A DNA stretch of 64,000 nt, taken from contig NC_091303.1 of assembly GCF_038502225.1 (NCBI RefSeq), positions 30,041,002-30,105,001 of the forward strand, given 5' to 3'. The position numbers were made by a program, and so were the translations under genes. Shown piece after piece: positions 47,870 to 59,415 of this stretch. Source of the stretch: Cherax quadricarinatus (Eukaryota > Arthropoda > Malacostraca > Decapoda > Parastacidae). The first letter of the stretch is position 1; each line of letters starts with the position of its first letter. The notes beneath the pieces are model-generated. The model saw nothing but the letters and a program-made list of their open reading frames with translations, made no database searches and was not told the origin of the DNA.

Positions 47870-48560
47870 AACAGTTAGGGCATTTTCTTCAGAAAGAGTG
47901 GGTATCAGCCCCCTTCAGTCCCTTTCAGTCCCGTGAGGGACAGCCCTCTCAGAAAGGGCATTTGGCATCTTGCTTCCGATCAACAGTAATTGGAAGCAGA
48001 TGCAGCAGCAGAGTGTACCAGAGTGTAGTCACGTAGCCTCCTTTTTACACCACAGTGTTCATTGTTATTGAGTGATGATGAAGTGAGGAAAAGGACTCTT
48101 TTTACCTGGATAGGAAAGGTACAGGAAAATACTGCATCACTTTAACTGCTATGTAGGGCAATAATGAACTTCGTCGATCAATAGATATCAAGAAAATCTA
48201 CTACTTGTATTGAATACTGTGTCGATGTTTAGCAAGAAGGGTATAACACTGAATTCAGTAAATCCTTCGTGAGGGGCGCCCAGGGTGAAGCCCGCCCCAA
48301 GGGGTCAGATTGTTTTAAAACATGAGAGGGGAAACATGCTTAATGCTGGGATAACAGACAAAGAACACTAGTGATTCGTACGCTTTGTTTCTCATTGACA
48401 ATCTCAACAATTCATGGTGGAACAACTGCAGTGAAGCCGTACATATCTTCCTGTTGTGATATTACTACGAAAAGACAAATCTTGATAATGGTGTAGTTTC
48501 CTTAGCCAGGGAAAACTTACGGGTCAGATACAAATATCCAGCTAAATGCGTGTCTTTCCT
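47870..48560 (+). repeat. Unidentified dispersed repeat D, forward copy 2
   Basis: A diverged tandem relative of 47206-47860: GTGTTCATTGTTATTGAG, CAAGAAAATCTACTACTTG, AAGACAAATCTTGATAATGG and CCAGGGAAAACTTACGGGTC. At its left end it also carries GGGTATCAGCCCCCTTCAG, so the family joins the 46490-type segment to this body. Confidence 0.62.
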
Positions 48561-48829
48561 GGATTTACCAATAGATCCAATTATGGGTGGGCCATAATTG
48601 TCCAGTGTGAAATGCTGATATATACGCTCCTTTGGGGCAACTACTTAATCATCCCTCATACCTCAACAGCTATGGTCTGGGGTTACCTGATTCCCGTCAG
48701 AGGAGCCGCCCTGGTTGCAGCTGTGGGGAGTCGGCACAGAAGCTAAGTATCTTTCATTCATGTCTTTAAATAGACTTAGCTTGGTAATATTCCCCAGAGC
48801 CCTTTAGTTCAGGGGATATGTCCGTGTGA

Positions 48830-49334
48830 CACACTCTTCACCTTTCGATTCGTGAAACAATCTAAACCCTCGTGTGCACTTGGCCTTGGTGAGGGCCCTA
48901 AATGCTGACTTCAGTGTTATTTCCCTCCTAGTTTAACATGGTCACAGTATTCAGTACAAAATGGTCGATTTCTTGTTATCTAGTTATAGACGGCAGTACA
49001 TTCATCTTATTCCCACCTTGTAGGCAAAGTGGTGCAGGGTTTTCTGTAATTTTCCTGCTAAGGGAAAGAGAGTCATTTTTCTCGTTTCACTGTCACTCGT
49101 ATTGCAACGAACGCTGTGGTGCAAGAAGAGGTGGCGTGACTTATGACGCTTTAGCTGTATGTAGATTCAATTAAATTGTTTATTCGGAAGCAAAAGTCTA
49201 TTAGCCCTCTTCCGGGAAGGCTAAGTCCCTTAAGTCCCTCAGGGAGCTGAAGGGGGCTGAAGGGGGTGAGAAGACTGATACCCCCCTTTCTGGAGAATTT
49301 TCTCCACAAGTCGCCTACCCCAAAGGGTAGGCTG
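48830..49334 (-). repeat. Unidentified dispersed repeat D, inverted copy
   Basis: Reverse complement of 47206-47530 (48830-49140) followed by reverse complement of 46490-46640 (49170-49320). The identity of stretches such as GAAACGAGAAAAATGACTCT indicates a fairly recent duplication or insertion. Confidence 0.68.
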
Positions 49335-50715
49335 GTAGTGGGTGCTGGGGTCAGCATTCCTCTGCAACGAGTGCTTCAACACTCGTTGAACGACTCACAC
49401 CACATTCACGTTCACATGACCCCAAAAATTATTTATGTATAAGTGAATTTTTCCCCTCATTGACAATAATCTTTTCGGAAGCAACTGTGTCGTCTTTCAG
49501 TCATTATTAATGTTGCTAAGAGGATAGCTGAAAAATAGAAGAGTAAACTGAATAATTTATGCACTGTGTAAGTTCTAAAAGAACATTTTTAATGCGTTTT
49601 TGGCTATTAAAATATTTAAAACACACAGAACTAATATTCTTATCATTATGCTGGGCCAGCAACATGAAAATTTTTTTTCTATTAGTGAAATGCATCTGCT
49701 ATGTTACATGACAGTATGAATTCCTTCATATTGAAAGCATTGGACAGAAATTTAGATCAATCTCCCATCTTTATAATTAACCAATATATAAGGATGTGGA
49801 TATTTGCATTGTTGCCATTTTTTAACATGGCGACCACGGCCAACACAGGTCAAGGGTCACTTTTTAAATTCATTGTGACGGGCCTCAGTCACTGTCCAAG
49901 TGTCAACTCGAATCACAACATGCATGATTTTTCACTAATCCTCTGGATTAATTGTTCAGGTAAGTCCATGCCGATAGTTTGTATTTTTTTACCTATTATG
50001 CTATAGTTCACTATATCAAATACCTTGCAGTGCTAAAGTGACCATTGCTGTTAAATATAGTTTTGCCAGCTGCGTTGCTGTATGATCCATTCAGATGGCT
50101 TATTAATGAGACATCCACTGAACAGTAACTATGTCACGACGTCACTTGTATCAAGAAACTAAACTGCTTTATAATATTGTGTTTTCTCTGGATTTCGGAC
50201 ATAACGTTAAATATACTAAGAGGCCAATAGTTACTGACATTGATCAACAATTTTCATGAAAATAGGAGTGACTCTCTCCAACTTATGCTCCTTTTCCACG
50301 GTAGTGGAGGTGAAGGATAAATTATATAAGTTATGGGTACTGCCGGTTCAGAGGCACCGGAACCATCTTTTACCTACTTACTTTTGTGGAATTCAACTTA
50401 CTAAGTTTCTTATGAACAAATTCACAAGATGTACCTGATAGCTGGAAGACTGGGGCTGACACCTTTAATACTGTAACAGGGGTTTATGTTGAGGTTATGT
50501 GATGCAACTGGCTGTTTACTGACTGATGATGATGCATTAGTAAAGTATGAATTGTAATTATTATTACTATCATTATTGTTATAATTATTATGTATTGTGT
50601 CTTTCCTCTGTTTCTGAAACAATCTCACTGGACAACGATACAATGCAAGGATTTGCTTGATGCAGAAAATATTGTCGCATCGCTTGTTTCTGTAGAAATT
50701 AATGTTATAAGAGCC
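49335..50715. other. No gene recognised
   Basis: About 1.4 kb of AT-rich unique sequence. The longest frame (49701-50006) has no domain, no splice context and no sign of selection that I can see. Confidence 0.45.
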
Positions 50716-50719
50716 AAGA

Positions 50720-50758
50720 GAATATTAGACAAAGAGAGAAAGAGAGGGAGAAAAAGAA

Positions 50759-50805
<47 letters not shown>

Positions 50806-50851
50806 CAGACAGACAGACAGACAGACAGGCAGACAGACAGACATACATACA

Positions 50852-50885
<34 letters not shown>

Positions 50886-50939
50886 CATACATACATACAG
50901 ACAGACAGACAGACAGGCAGACAGACAGACATACATACA

Positions 50940-50973
<34 letters not shown>

Positions 50974-50984
50974 CATACATACAT

Positions 50985-51022
<38 letters not shown>
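50720..51022. repeat. Compound microsatellite (GA)n, (CAGA)n, (CATA)n
   Basis: (GA)n at about 50760-50804, then blocks of CAGA and CATA that themselves occur twice in the same order (50812-50900 and 50897-51020), a small higher-order duplication. Confidence 0.93.
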
Positions 51023-51023
<1 letters not shown>

Positions 51024-51149
51024 CTGGTGGGCGTGAAGCAACGTGAGGTGACAGCGTCTGGTACTAGGTCTGGCCAGCCTCACTGAACCAACAACAACAG
51101 TGCCGTCTCTGTAGCAGTGTTGCCACCTCTTGCTCACCCTAACCTTACT

Positions 51150-52140
51150 AGCTGGAGAAGTGGCAGTGGTGGCAGCAGTGGAAGTGGTGGCAGTGGAGAT
51201 GGTGGCAGAGGTGACAGTGAACGTGGTTGCAATGGTGGCACTGGAAGTGGTGGCAGGGCTGGAGGTGGTGGCAGTGGAGGTGGTAACAGTGCTGGAGGTG
51301 GTGGCAGTACTGGAACTAGTGGCAGTGCTGAAAGTGGTGGCAGTTCTGGAGGTGGTGGTAGTGCTAAAGGTGGCAGTGCTGAAGGTGGTGGAAATGGTGG
51401 CAGTGCTGAAGGTGGTGGAAATGGTGGCAGTGCTGAAGGTGGTGGCAGTGTTCATGGGAATGGCAGTGGTGGCAGTGGAGGCAGTGGTGGCAATGTTGGC
51501 AGTGGAGGCAGTGATGGCAGTGGTGTCAGTTTAGGCAACGGTGGCAGTGGTGGCAATGTTATCAGCGTAGGCAGTGGTGGCAGGGGTTGCAACTTTGGAA
51601 GTGGAGGCAGTGGTGGCAATGATGGCAATGAGGGCAGTGGTGACAATGTTGGCAGTGGTGGCAGTTGAGGCAGTGGCGGCAGTGGTGGAAGTGGTAGCAG
51701 TGGTTTTAATAATGGCAGTGGAGGCAGTAGTGGCAGTGGTGGCAGTGGAGGCAGTAGTGGCAGTGGTGGCAGTGGAGGCAGTAGTGGCAGTGGTGGCAGT
51801 GGAGGCAGTAGTGGCAGTGGAGGCAGTAGTGGCAGGGGTGGCAGTGGAGGCAGTAGTGGCATGGGTGGCAGTGGAGGCAGTAGTGGCATGGGTGGTAGTG
51901 GAGGCAGTAGTGGCAGGGGTGGTATTGGAGGCTGTAGTGGCAGGGGTGGCAGTGGACGCAGTAGTGACAGAGGTGGCAGTGGAGGCAGTAGTGGCAGGGG
52001 TGGCAGTGGAAGCAGTGGAGTCAGTTGCAGTAATGGCAGTGGAGGTAATATTGGCAGTAGAGGCAATGGAGGTAGTTGAGGCAGTGGAGGCAGTGATGGC
52101 AATGTTGGCAGTGGAATCATTGGTAGCAGTGGAGGCAGCG
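51150..52140. repeat. GGCAGTGGT-type minisatellite, 1 kb
   Basis: Nine-base units (GGCAGTGGT, GGCAGTGGA, GGTGGCAGT) mixed without strict order on the left. Regular 27-bp groups (GGCAGTGGAGGCAGTAGT plus GGCAGGGGT) lie near 51760-52000. Frames on the plus strand are G/S-rich or V/A-rich, and the minus strand is L/P-rich. All exist because the unit is a multiple of three, so I do not call a gene. Confidence 0.9.
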
Positions 52141-52159
52141 TAGGGACCAGACAAAATGA

Positions 52160-53147
52160 TGAGCACACCAGTGTCTGGCTCACCAGAGAGCCACCAATGA
52201 GTGTCTGGCTCACCAGAGTGCCACCCACCAGTGCGTAGCTCACCACAGTGCCACCCACGAGTGTCTGGCTCACGAGAGTGCCACCTCCTAGAGTCTGGCT
52301 CACCATAGTGTCTAGGTCACAGAGTGACACCCACCAGTGTCTGGCTAACCAGAGTGCCACCCACCAGTGTCTAGTTCATGAGGGTGACACCCACCAGTGT
52401 CTGGCTCATCACAGTGCCACCCACCAATGCCTAGCTCGAAGAGTGCCACCCACTAGCGCCTGGCTCACCAAAGTGCCACCCACCAGTGTCTGGCTCACCA
52501 GAGTGTCACCCACTAGTGTCTGGCTCATCAGTGCGCCACCCACCAGTGTCTGGCTCACCACAGTGCCTCCCACTAGTGTTTAGCTCACAGGGTGCCACCC
52601 ACTAGTGCCTGGCTCACCAGACTAACATCCACAAGTGTCTGGCTCACCAGAGGAGTACCAACCACAAGTGTATGGTTCACCAGAATGCCACCCACCAGTA
52701 TCTGGCTCACTACAGTGCCACTCACCAGTGTCTGGCTCACCAGAGTGCCACCCACCAATGTCTAGCTCATCAGAGTGACAGCCACCAGTGTCTGACTCAC
52801 CACAGTGCCACCCACTAATGTTTAGCTCACAGAGTGCCACCCACTAGTGCCTGGCTCACCAGAGTAACACCCACCCATGTCTGGCTCATCAGAGTGCCAC
52901 CCACCAGTGACTAGCTCATCAGAGTGACAGTCACCAGTGTCTGGCTCACCACAGTGCCACCCACCAGTGTCTAGTTCACAGAGTTCCACCCACTAGTGCC
53001 TGGCTCATCAGAGTAACACCCACCCATGTCTGGCTCACCAGAGTGCCACCCATCAGTGTGGCTCACCAGAGTGCCATCCACCATTGTCTAGCTCACAGAG
53101 TACCACCCACTTATGCCTAGCTCACCAGAGTGACACCCACCAGTGTC
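52160..53147. repeat. 30-bp satellite, left part
   Basis: About 33 units that combine CAGTGTCTGGCTCACCAGAG with TGCCACCCAC. Common variants are CACAGTG, TAGCTCA and TAACACCCAC. It is interrupted by a LINE at 53148 and continues at 54098. Confidence 0.93.
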
Positions 53148-54097
53148 ATAAGAACATAAGAAAGGAGGAACACTGCAGGAGGCCTGTTGGCCCATACTAG
53201 GCAGGTCCTTTACAGTTCATCCCACTAAAAAACATTTGACCAACCCAATTTTCAATGCTACCCAAGAAATAAGCTCTGATGTGCAAGTCCCACTCAAATC
53301 CAACCCCTCCCACTCATGTACTTATCCAACCTAAATTTGAAACTACCCAAAGTCCTAGCCTCAATAATCCAACTAGGTAGACTGTTCCACTCATCAACTA
53401 CCCTATTTCCAAACCAATAATTTCCTATGTCCTTTCTAAATCTAAACTTATCTAATTTAAATCCATTACTGCGGGTTCTCTCATGGAGAGATATCCTCAA
53501 GACCTTGTTAATATCCCCTTTATTAATACCTATCTTCCACTTATACACTTCGATCAGGTCTTCCCTCATTCTTCGTCTAACTAGTGAATGTAACTTAAGA
53601 GTCTTCAATCTTTCTTCATAAGGAAGATTTCTAATGCTATGTATTAATTTAGTCATCCTACGCTGAATGTTTTCTAACGAATTTATGTCCATTCTGTAAT
53701 ATGGAGACCAGAATTGAGCTGCATAATCTAGGTGAGGCCTTACTAATGATGTATAAAGCTGCAGTATGACCTCTGGACTTCTGTTGCTTACACTTCTTGA
53801 TATAAATCCCAGTAATCTATTTGCCTTATTACGTATGCTTAGGCATTGCTGTCTTGGTTTAAGGTTGCTGCTCACCATAACCCCCAAGTCCTTTTCGCAA
53901 TCTGTATGGCTAAGTTCTACATTATTTAACTTATAAGTACTAGGGTTATTGGCACTCCCAAGCTTCAGAACCTTGCATTTATCTACATTGAACTGCATCT
54001 GCCACTTTTCTGATCAAGAATAGAGTTTGTCTAAATCCTCCTGAAGTTCCCTAACATCTACGTTTGAATCAATTATCCTACCTATCTTCGTGTCATC
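53148..54097 (-). mobile_element. CR1-like LINE (family A), truncated copy inserted in the 30-bp satellite
   Basis: The minus-strand insertion starts exactly at the DDT of the RT FADD motif and ends with the tail CTTATGTTCTTAT. GTGTC on both sides (53143-53147 and 54098-54102) is a plausible 5-bp target duplication. One early stop near 53990 is followed by an open frame 53998-53294: KDLGVMVSSNLKPRQQC, LVRPHLDYAAQFWSPYYR, RRMTKLIHSIRNLPYEE and VDEWNSLPSWIIEA. The protein is close to that of 1-1842, so it is the same family. It cannot encode an active enzyme. Confidence 0.9.
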
Positions 54098-54560
54098 GTG
54101 TCTGGCTAACCAGACTGCCACCGACCTGTGTCTGGCTCATCAGAGTGCCAATCACCAGTGTCTAGCTCATCCGAGTGACACGCACCAGTGTCTGGTTCAC
54201 CACAGTGCCACCCATCAATATCTAGCTCACAGAGTGCCACCCACCAGTGTCTGGCTCACCAGAGTGCCACCCACCAGTGTCTGGCTCACCACAGTGAAAC
54301 CCACCAGCGTCTGGCTCACCACAGTGCCACCCACCAGTGTCTAGCTCACAGAGTGCCACCCACTAGTGCCTGGCTCACCAGAGTAACACTCACCCATGTC
54401 TGGCTCACCAGAATGCCACCCACCAGTGTCTGGCTCACCACCGTGCCTCCCACCAGTGTCTAACTCACTGAGTGCCAACCACTGGTGCCTGACTCACCAG
54501 AGTGACACCCACCAGTGTCGTGTCCATGACAGTGCCACCCACATTTCCCACCCACCAGTG
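54098..54560. repeat. 30-bp satellite, right part
   Basis: Continuation of the array at 52160-53147 with the same unit types. It becomes irregular after 54500 (TGTCGTGTCCATGACAGTG). Confidence 0.92.
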
Positions 54561-54639
54561 TCGTGCCCATGACAGTGCCACCCACCAATTTTACTTCGTA
54601 AACGAGTAAAATTATTTACAAACATTATCTCGGTATTCA

Positions 54640-54690
54640 GTAGGATTCGAACCTGCGCATTCTGCATCACAGTATACAGTTCCTTTTGCC
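54640..54690 (-). other. Possible tRNA-like B box
   Basis: The minus strand reads GCGCAGGTTCGAATCC, a good Pol III B box, preceded by GTGGCAAAAGGA. No tRNA fold is apparent, so at most a SINE head fragment. Confidence 0.3.
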
Positions 54691-55350
54691 ACACATCCAG
54701 ACTCCAGATATAAGTATCTAGGAATATCCTTCACTCGATGCTTGTCAGGTTAGCTGATAGTGAACAGTGTAGTGATAAGTCAAGTGACAGGTTAAAGTTC
54801 CTCTATAGACATTCACTATGTCTTCCTGCTCAGGCACCCACGACCCTATGTCTAGCTCTTATAAAATGTCATGTAGTCTATTCTTGTTCTCATTGGCACT
54901 CTTTTTTAAGAGTAAAAACTAAAAGACTGACTGTAAATTAACTAAAAATATGAAAGTCATCCTGGAGCTGGATCCAAGAGGACATATGAACCAGGATAAA
55001 TGAAAAAACTAGAAGTGCTGTAAATGACACATTTAGTAAAAGAGAAGCGCATCCCTGTGTACAGAATTCCTAACACTCAGTGTCTGGAATATCTTGCTGT
55101 AAATTTTATAAGGTATATGATAGAAACCTGTACGGTACTACGGGGACGCGGACAAAAATTTATAGTACCTACAGAAGGAGATCGTCTTCAGGCACATTCT
55201 GTTACACAGGAATGAAGGAATGGAATAGTTACCTGACTATGTCAAAACCAGTCTTAGTATAAGACGGTTTAAGAATAAAACCAAAGAATATCTATAGAAT
55301 GAAGTTACAAAGAGGGAGGATAATGATTTTTTATGTATTGTTGAATTGTT
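54690..55350 (+). pseudogene. LINE C-terminal remnant (unclassified non-LTR element)
   Basis: Scattered frames give DSRYKYLGISFT, LKFLYRHSLCLPAQ, TTLCLALIKCHVVYSC, VILELDPRGHMNQD, TGMKEWNS and RFKNKTKEY. These are motifs downstream of RT in several arthropod LINEs (KYLG, LIQCHFDYACSSW, WN.LP). Frameshifts and deletions separate them. Confidence 0.65.
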
Positions 55351-56305
55351 CATAGCCGATAATTTTTCACGATTTTCTTGTATTATTAACATTCTTAACT
55401 CAAAATTATTCTAAATTAGTCTTCTGGTAAATACATCTAAGTCTTTTGATTTTGCTCTAATTTATTAATGCTGTTACTATCAGTGTATAATTAACGGAAT
55501 GTAAATATACCAGAATATGCAAGTTAACAGGGAGCCCATTGGAACTAGTTACATTGTAGGATACAAATGAGTGGGGTATTCTAGGGTACACACATAACTA
55601 GAAACTTTTCGTATATTATGTATCCGGAGCCTAAATACCGCCCACCTGGAGGGGGTGGAAAGATCCAGGAGAGCATTGAAGAAAAAGGGGGGAGGGGGTA
55701 GGAGCGGTAGGGAAGTGCCAGGGTGACATCAGAGCCAAGGGAACGTTTCTTTAACAAAATCCATATCATAAAATACAAGTCACGAACACTTGAGTAATTC
55801 AAATACTTTACAAAGAATGAAATTAACATAGAGTTATACACAAAAGAATAGTTTTATTTGATTTTGTGGTCTGAAGTCGGACCAAATGTGTGTTGTGATG
55901 CGCCACACGCCAGCCAGATCATACAGCAGACGTCCTGGGTACTGGTGATGTGATCGGATTTTTACGTCTGCAAGGGCCAGGACTCTAGGTTCGTACGCAC
56001 TTCAAGTTATCTTCAGTCTTATAATGTAGATTTTAGAGCATAATATAATAAAGATATAATTGAGTGGCACTGATGGAGGGACGCCAGAGCGTGTGGAAGT
56101 GTTGCTGTGTTGACGTTGTGATTTGTACTTCTTAAATATTTGATTTTTAGTTTAACCTTCATATTTGTAGTATTGTGTTATGTACTTTTCCTAGTAAATA
56201 CATTGCTATTTATTTCCTAATGTTTTTTCACCTGCATTTTGTTATGATGTGATTTGTATGATTTTTTTCAAAGAACATATATTTTTTTTTGTTCCAGAAT
56301 AAAAT
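55351..56305. other. AT-rich spacer, nothing recognised
   Basis: About 950 bp. Part of it may be the 5' region of the hAT element to the right, but no terminal inverted repeat was found. Confidence 0.4.
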
Positions 56306-57803
56306 ATGACTGCAGCACAGCAGACTTTTTTTTTAGAGAAGTGTAGACAATATAGTGTGGATTATCTGAAATTTGAATTTGCATCAGCACCGAATAACCA
56401 ACAGCAACCAATGTGTCTACTGTGTGAAAGAGTTTTTCAAATGAAACAATGGAACCTTCCAGGCTTCTTGAACATTTGAAGAAAATACATTCTGATAAAG
56501 CAGACGTAAACTTAGCATATGATCAGTCACTTCAGTCATCTGAACAAATTATTAAAGGTGTTTCTCTCAGTGATAACTCTGTTCAAAGAAGAGTTGATGA
56601 AATAGCTGAAAACACTGAAGAAACATTGTTCAACATGCTTAAGACAACAGAATTTGGCTTACAAATACAAGAGTCCACTCTGCCTGGCAATGAATCTTTG
56701 CTTCTTGCTTATGCTCATTTTTTCAGTGATGAAAGTCTGATTCAAGATCTGTTATTTACAAGACAACTAGAAACAAATACAAAAGGGGTGTCAATATTTC
56801 GTGTTGCTAAAATTTTTTTCAAAGAGAAACACATCCCGCTTACCAATATTGTTTCTTGTGCAACAGATTGCGCACCATCGATGGTAGGTTGCCGTCGTGG
56901 CTTTATCAGTATCTTGAATAAAGTTGTACATGGTGTTTACAGTGCACTGTGTAATCCACAGTCAACACCTGGTTGAAAAAACCTAAGTGGTCGACTTCAC
57001 AAATCATCAAGCACTGTTATCGCAGCAGTAAATAAAATCAAGGCACAAGCTCTCAATTCCCGATTGTTTCGACAACTCTGCACTGAGAATGATGAAGATT
57101 TTGAGCGTTTGTTGTTTGTTTTTAATACAGTTATTGAATTCTTCCAAGACTCCAATTGTGTTCTATGTGATGAACTAAGAAACATCAAGCATGACATTGT
57201 TTATTTGTCAGATGTATTCACAAAGTTCAGAGAAGTTAATTTGCAACTGCAAGGAAATGAGGCTAATCTTATCGAAGTCAGATCAGCCCTTTCCACTTTT
57301 CTGTCCATGTTACAGTTATTCAAACAAAACACAGCCCGTCGTGAGCTCTTCCAGTTTCCGAACCTCTCTGAATTCGAGAAGAGCATACCAGACAATGACC
57401 TTCAAGTATATTGTGCACACGTAAATTAGCTGCATAGAGATATGTTTGACAGATTTCAGGATCTTTTTTTTTTCACTTAAAATACCATACTGGGTGATCA
57501 ATCCATTCCTAGACATCAGCAATGAGGAAACAGGAATGGTGGAGGAAGAACTGATTTCACTCCAAAATGAAACTGAACCGAGGCCAAACTTCAAAAAATC
57601 ATATCAAGATTTCTCGTTACAAAAAAAAAATTTGTGGAAAGAAGTCAAGATGTACTTTATTCTTCTTAGTAGAGCGAGGCTTCAGTGCAATCACCAAGCT
57701 TCTTTCCAATCAAAGAAACAGACTGAGAATTACTGAACGTGGAGATGTAAGACTTCTTAGTGCCTTCAAGCATGATGTTGAAAAGCTGATGTCACTGCAC
57801 TAA
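56306..57803 (+). pseudogene. hAT transposase pseudogene (ZBED/SCAND3-like)
   Basis: A BED zinc finger is split by a frameshift near 56449: CLLCERVF in the first frame, LLEHLKKIH in the next. Then follow SDNSVQRRVDEIAEN, LQIQESTLPGNESLLLAYAH, CATDCAPSMVGCRRGFIS, a stop near 56975, VNKIKAQALNSRLFRQLC, HDIVYLSDVFTKFREVNLQL and LFQFPNLSEFEKS. A C-terminal dimerisation region in a third frame ends it (LVERGFSAITKLLSNQRNRL, HDVEKLMSLH). The usual LHTEIRWLSRG segment appears lost. At least three frameshifts or stops are present, but long clean stretches suggest moderate age. It would have cut and rejoined hAT DNA ends. Confidence 0.85.
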
Positions 57804-57962
57804 GCACATCCATCTTTTTAAAACTGTGAAGATAGGGTACTTATACGTGAAACGTAGATATTCCTTTTCATATTGTTAAATAAATTGATTTACTAAGTTT
57901 ATTTTTATATGTGAAATAAATACGTGTTAGATTAGTTGTTGTTTTGAATTTGCAGTAAGCCT

Positions 57963-57971
57963 AATTCCAAG
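57963..57971 (+). other. Target-site duplication, left copy (AATTCCAAG)
   Basis: AATTCCAAG at the 5' border of the Tx1-like LINE. An identical 9-mer lies at 63950-63958, directly after the poly(A). Confidence 0.78.
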
Positions 57972-58100
57972 TCATTGTCCTCATCGCCTCCGAGCCGTGT
58001 GGACGAGCTGCGCAGACGCTCCTGTTTGAGTTTGTTTTGCGCAGTTTACCTGATTGAGCTGCCCCTAGCGTTGGTTGGTGGAAACTTTATTTTCTCCAAC

Positions 58101-58714
58101 ATGGCGCTGAATAGCAGAAGAAGAATCAACACTGTCTGCATTGAGATGATCCGTGGTGCTGTCACAGGATCCAACATGGATTTATTATTACCAGCGATCA
58201 TTCGCGATACCTATGGTATAGCAAATGAGGAGATATGTGGTGTCGCATTAAATGGAATGACAAGAATCTTCGTTAAGATGACGTCTGCACAAGTCTACGA
58301 GGCAGTGGTCGACAAGTATCAGGAGACCATCATACAGGTTAATACAGCTGTGTCGGTGAGACTTCATGATGTATCTCGACACTACACCTGGGTGAAAATC
58401 AGGAATGTGCCTTTTGAGGCGACTGATTTTGATATTACCAGTGAACTGCGTACTTATGGGACGGTTCACGTAGCCACAGCAGGGAGATGGGCAACTGGAC
58501 CGTATGCAGGTGCGCTGGAAGGCGCGTATACAGTTAAAATGACTCTTCGGCACCCTATTCCTTCATATATTGTGTTGAAAGAATTAAGGACTCAAGTCTA
58601 TGTAACGTATGCGGGGCAACAACGTACGTGTCGGCTATGTGGGTCATATGACCACATCGCGGCGCAGTGTGAGAAACGAAGTGGGTACCCGGCACAACAG
58701 CAACGGCAACAGCA

Positions 58715-58745
<31 letters not shown>

Positions 58746-59384
58746 CAGCCAGTGGACGAGGTTGGCGATGAGCGAGAACAGTCTCTTGCTACACCGCCCC
58801 AACAACGGTTGTCATGGAGTGAGGAGGTAGACAAAGAAAAGGAGCTTGAATCGCCAGTTGTAACGCTACAAGGAGAATCTCAGTCATTGGACATACATAA
58901 GGTTTTTGAGGAGAGACTACCTAATATGGGTGAAGAAGTGGCGGCGTCTTTGGTAAAGGCGTTGGATGACTTGTTAGAGGAATCGGTCCTAGATCAGGTG
59001 GAAGACCCAGGCTCAGTTCTGGGGAAGGCTGTGAATGATGGTATGGCAGAAGATGACGGTTTGTCGACGAGAGAGTCTACAGGATTGAAGGTGCATGCAG
59101 TAGAGGTGGAGGTGCATCAGGAAGGTGCTTCAGATGTCAAAATGCAGGTGGAGGGAGGGACACGAAAGAGGACTGCAGCATCATCGGATTCTGATGATGT
59201 GCTAACTCCTGCCCAACGCCCTGGGAAAAAGTCTTGGGTGGAGGTACAGAAGAGAGGGAATGGTGAAACCAAGGATCAAGGGAATGCAAAGGTGATTCCC
59301 AACAAAGGGGGGAGGGACAGAGGTGTTGCAAAACGAACTGGGGTAAAGTCAATGCCGGGGACAAAAGGAAAACCCATTTGTTGA
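58101..59384 (+). CDS. Tx1-like LINE ORF1: RNA-binding gag-like protein
   Basis: 427 residues from the ATG in CCAACATGGCG (MALNSRRRINTVCIEMI). The frame is open further upstream without an ATG. The N-terminal half has an RRM-like or gag-like look (YTWVKIRNVPFEATDFDI, LRTYGTVHVATAGRW). A CCHC knuckle CRLCGSYDHIAAQC lies near residue 175, followed by a CAG/CAA-coded run of about 17 Q, then an acidic tail rich in V, E and D, and a basic C-terminus (KRTGVKSMPGTKGKPIC). Such proteins coat the element RNA and help import it. The stop overlaps the ORF2 frame. The glutamine run comes from a CAG/CAA microsatellite and is likely length-variable. Confidence 0.85.
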
Positions 59385-59415
59385 ATTCAAGTGTTTTACT
59401 ATAAATATTAACGGG

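Noticed and set aside
49701..50006. Small frame as a host exon
   Set aside because: No acceptor and donor with matching phase and no recognisable domain.
51117..52360. G/S-rich and L/P-rich frames resembling silk or glycine-rich proteins
   Set aside because: Produced by the nine-base GGCAGTGGT minisatellite in all frames. No signal peptide or unique domain was seen.
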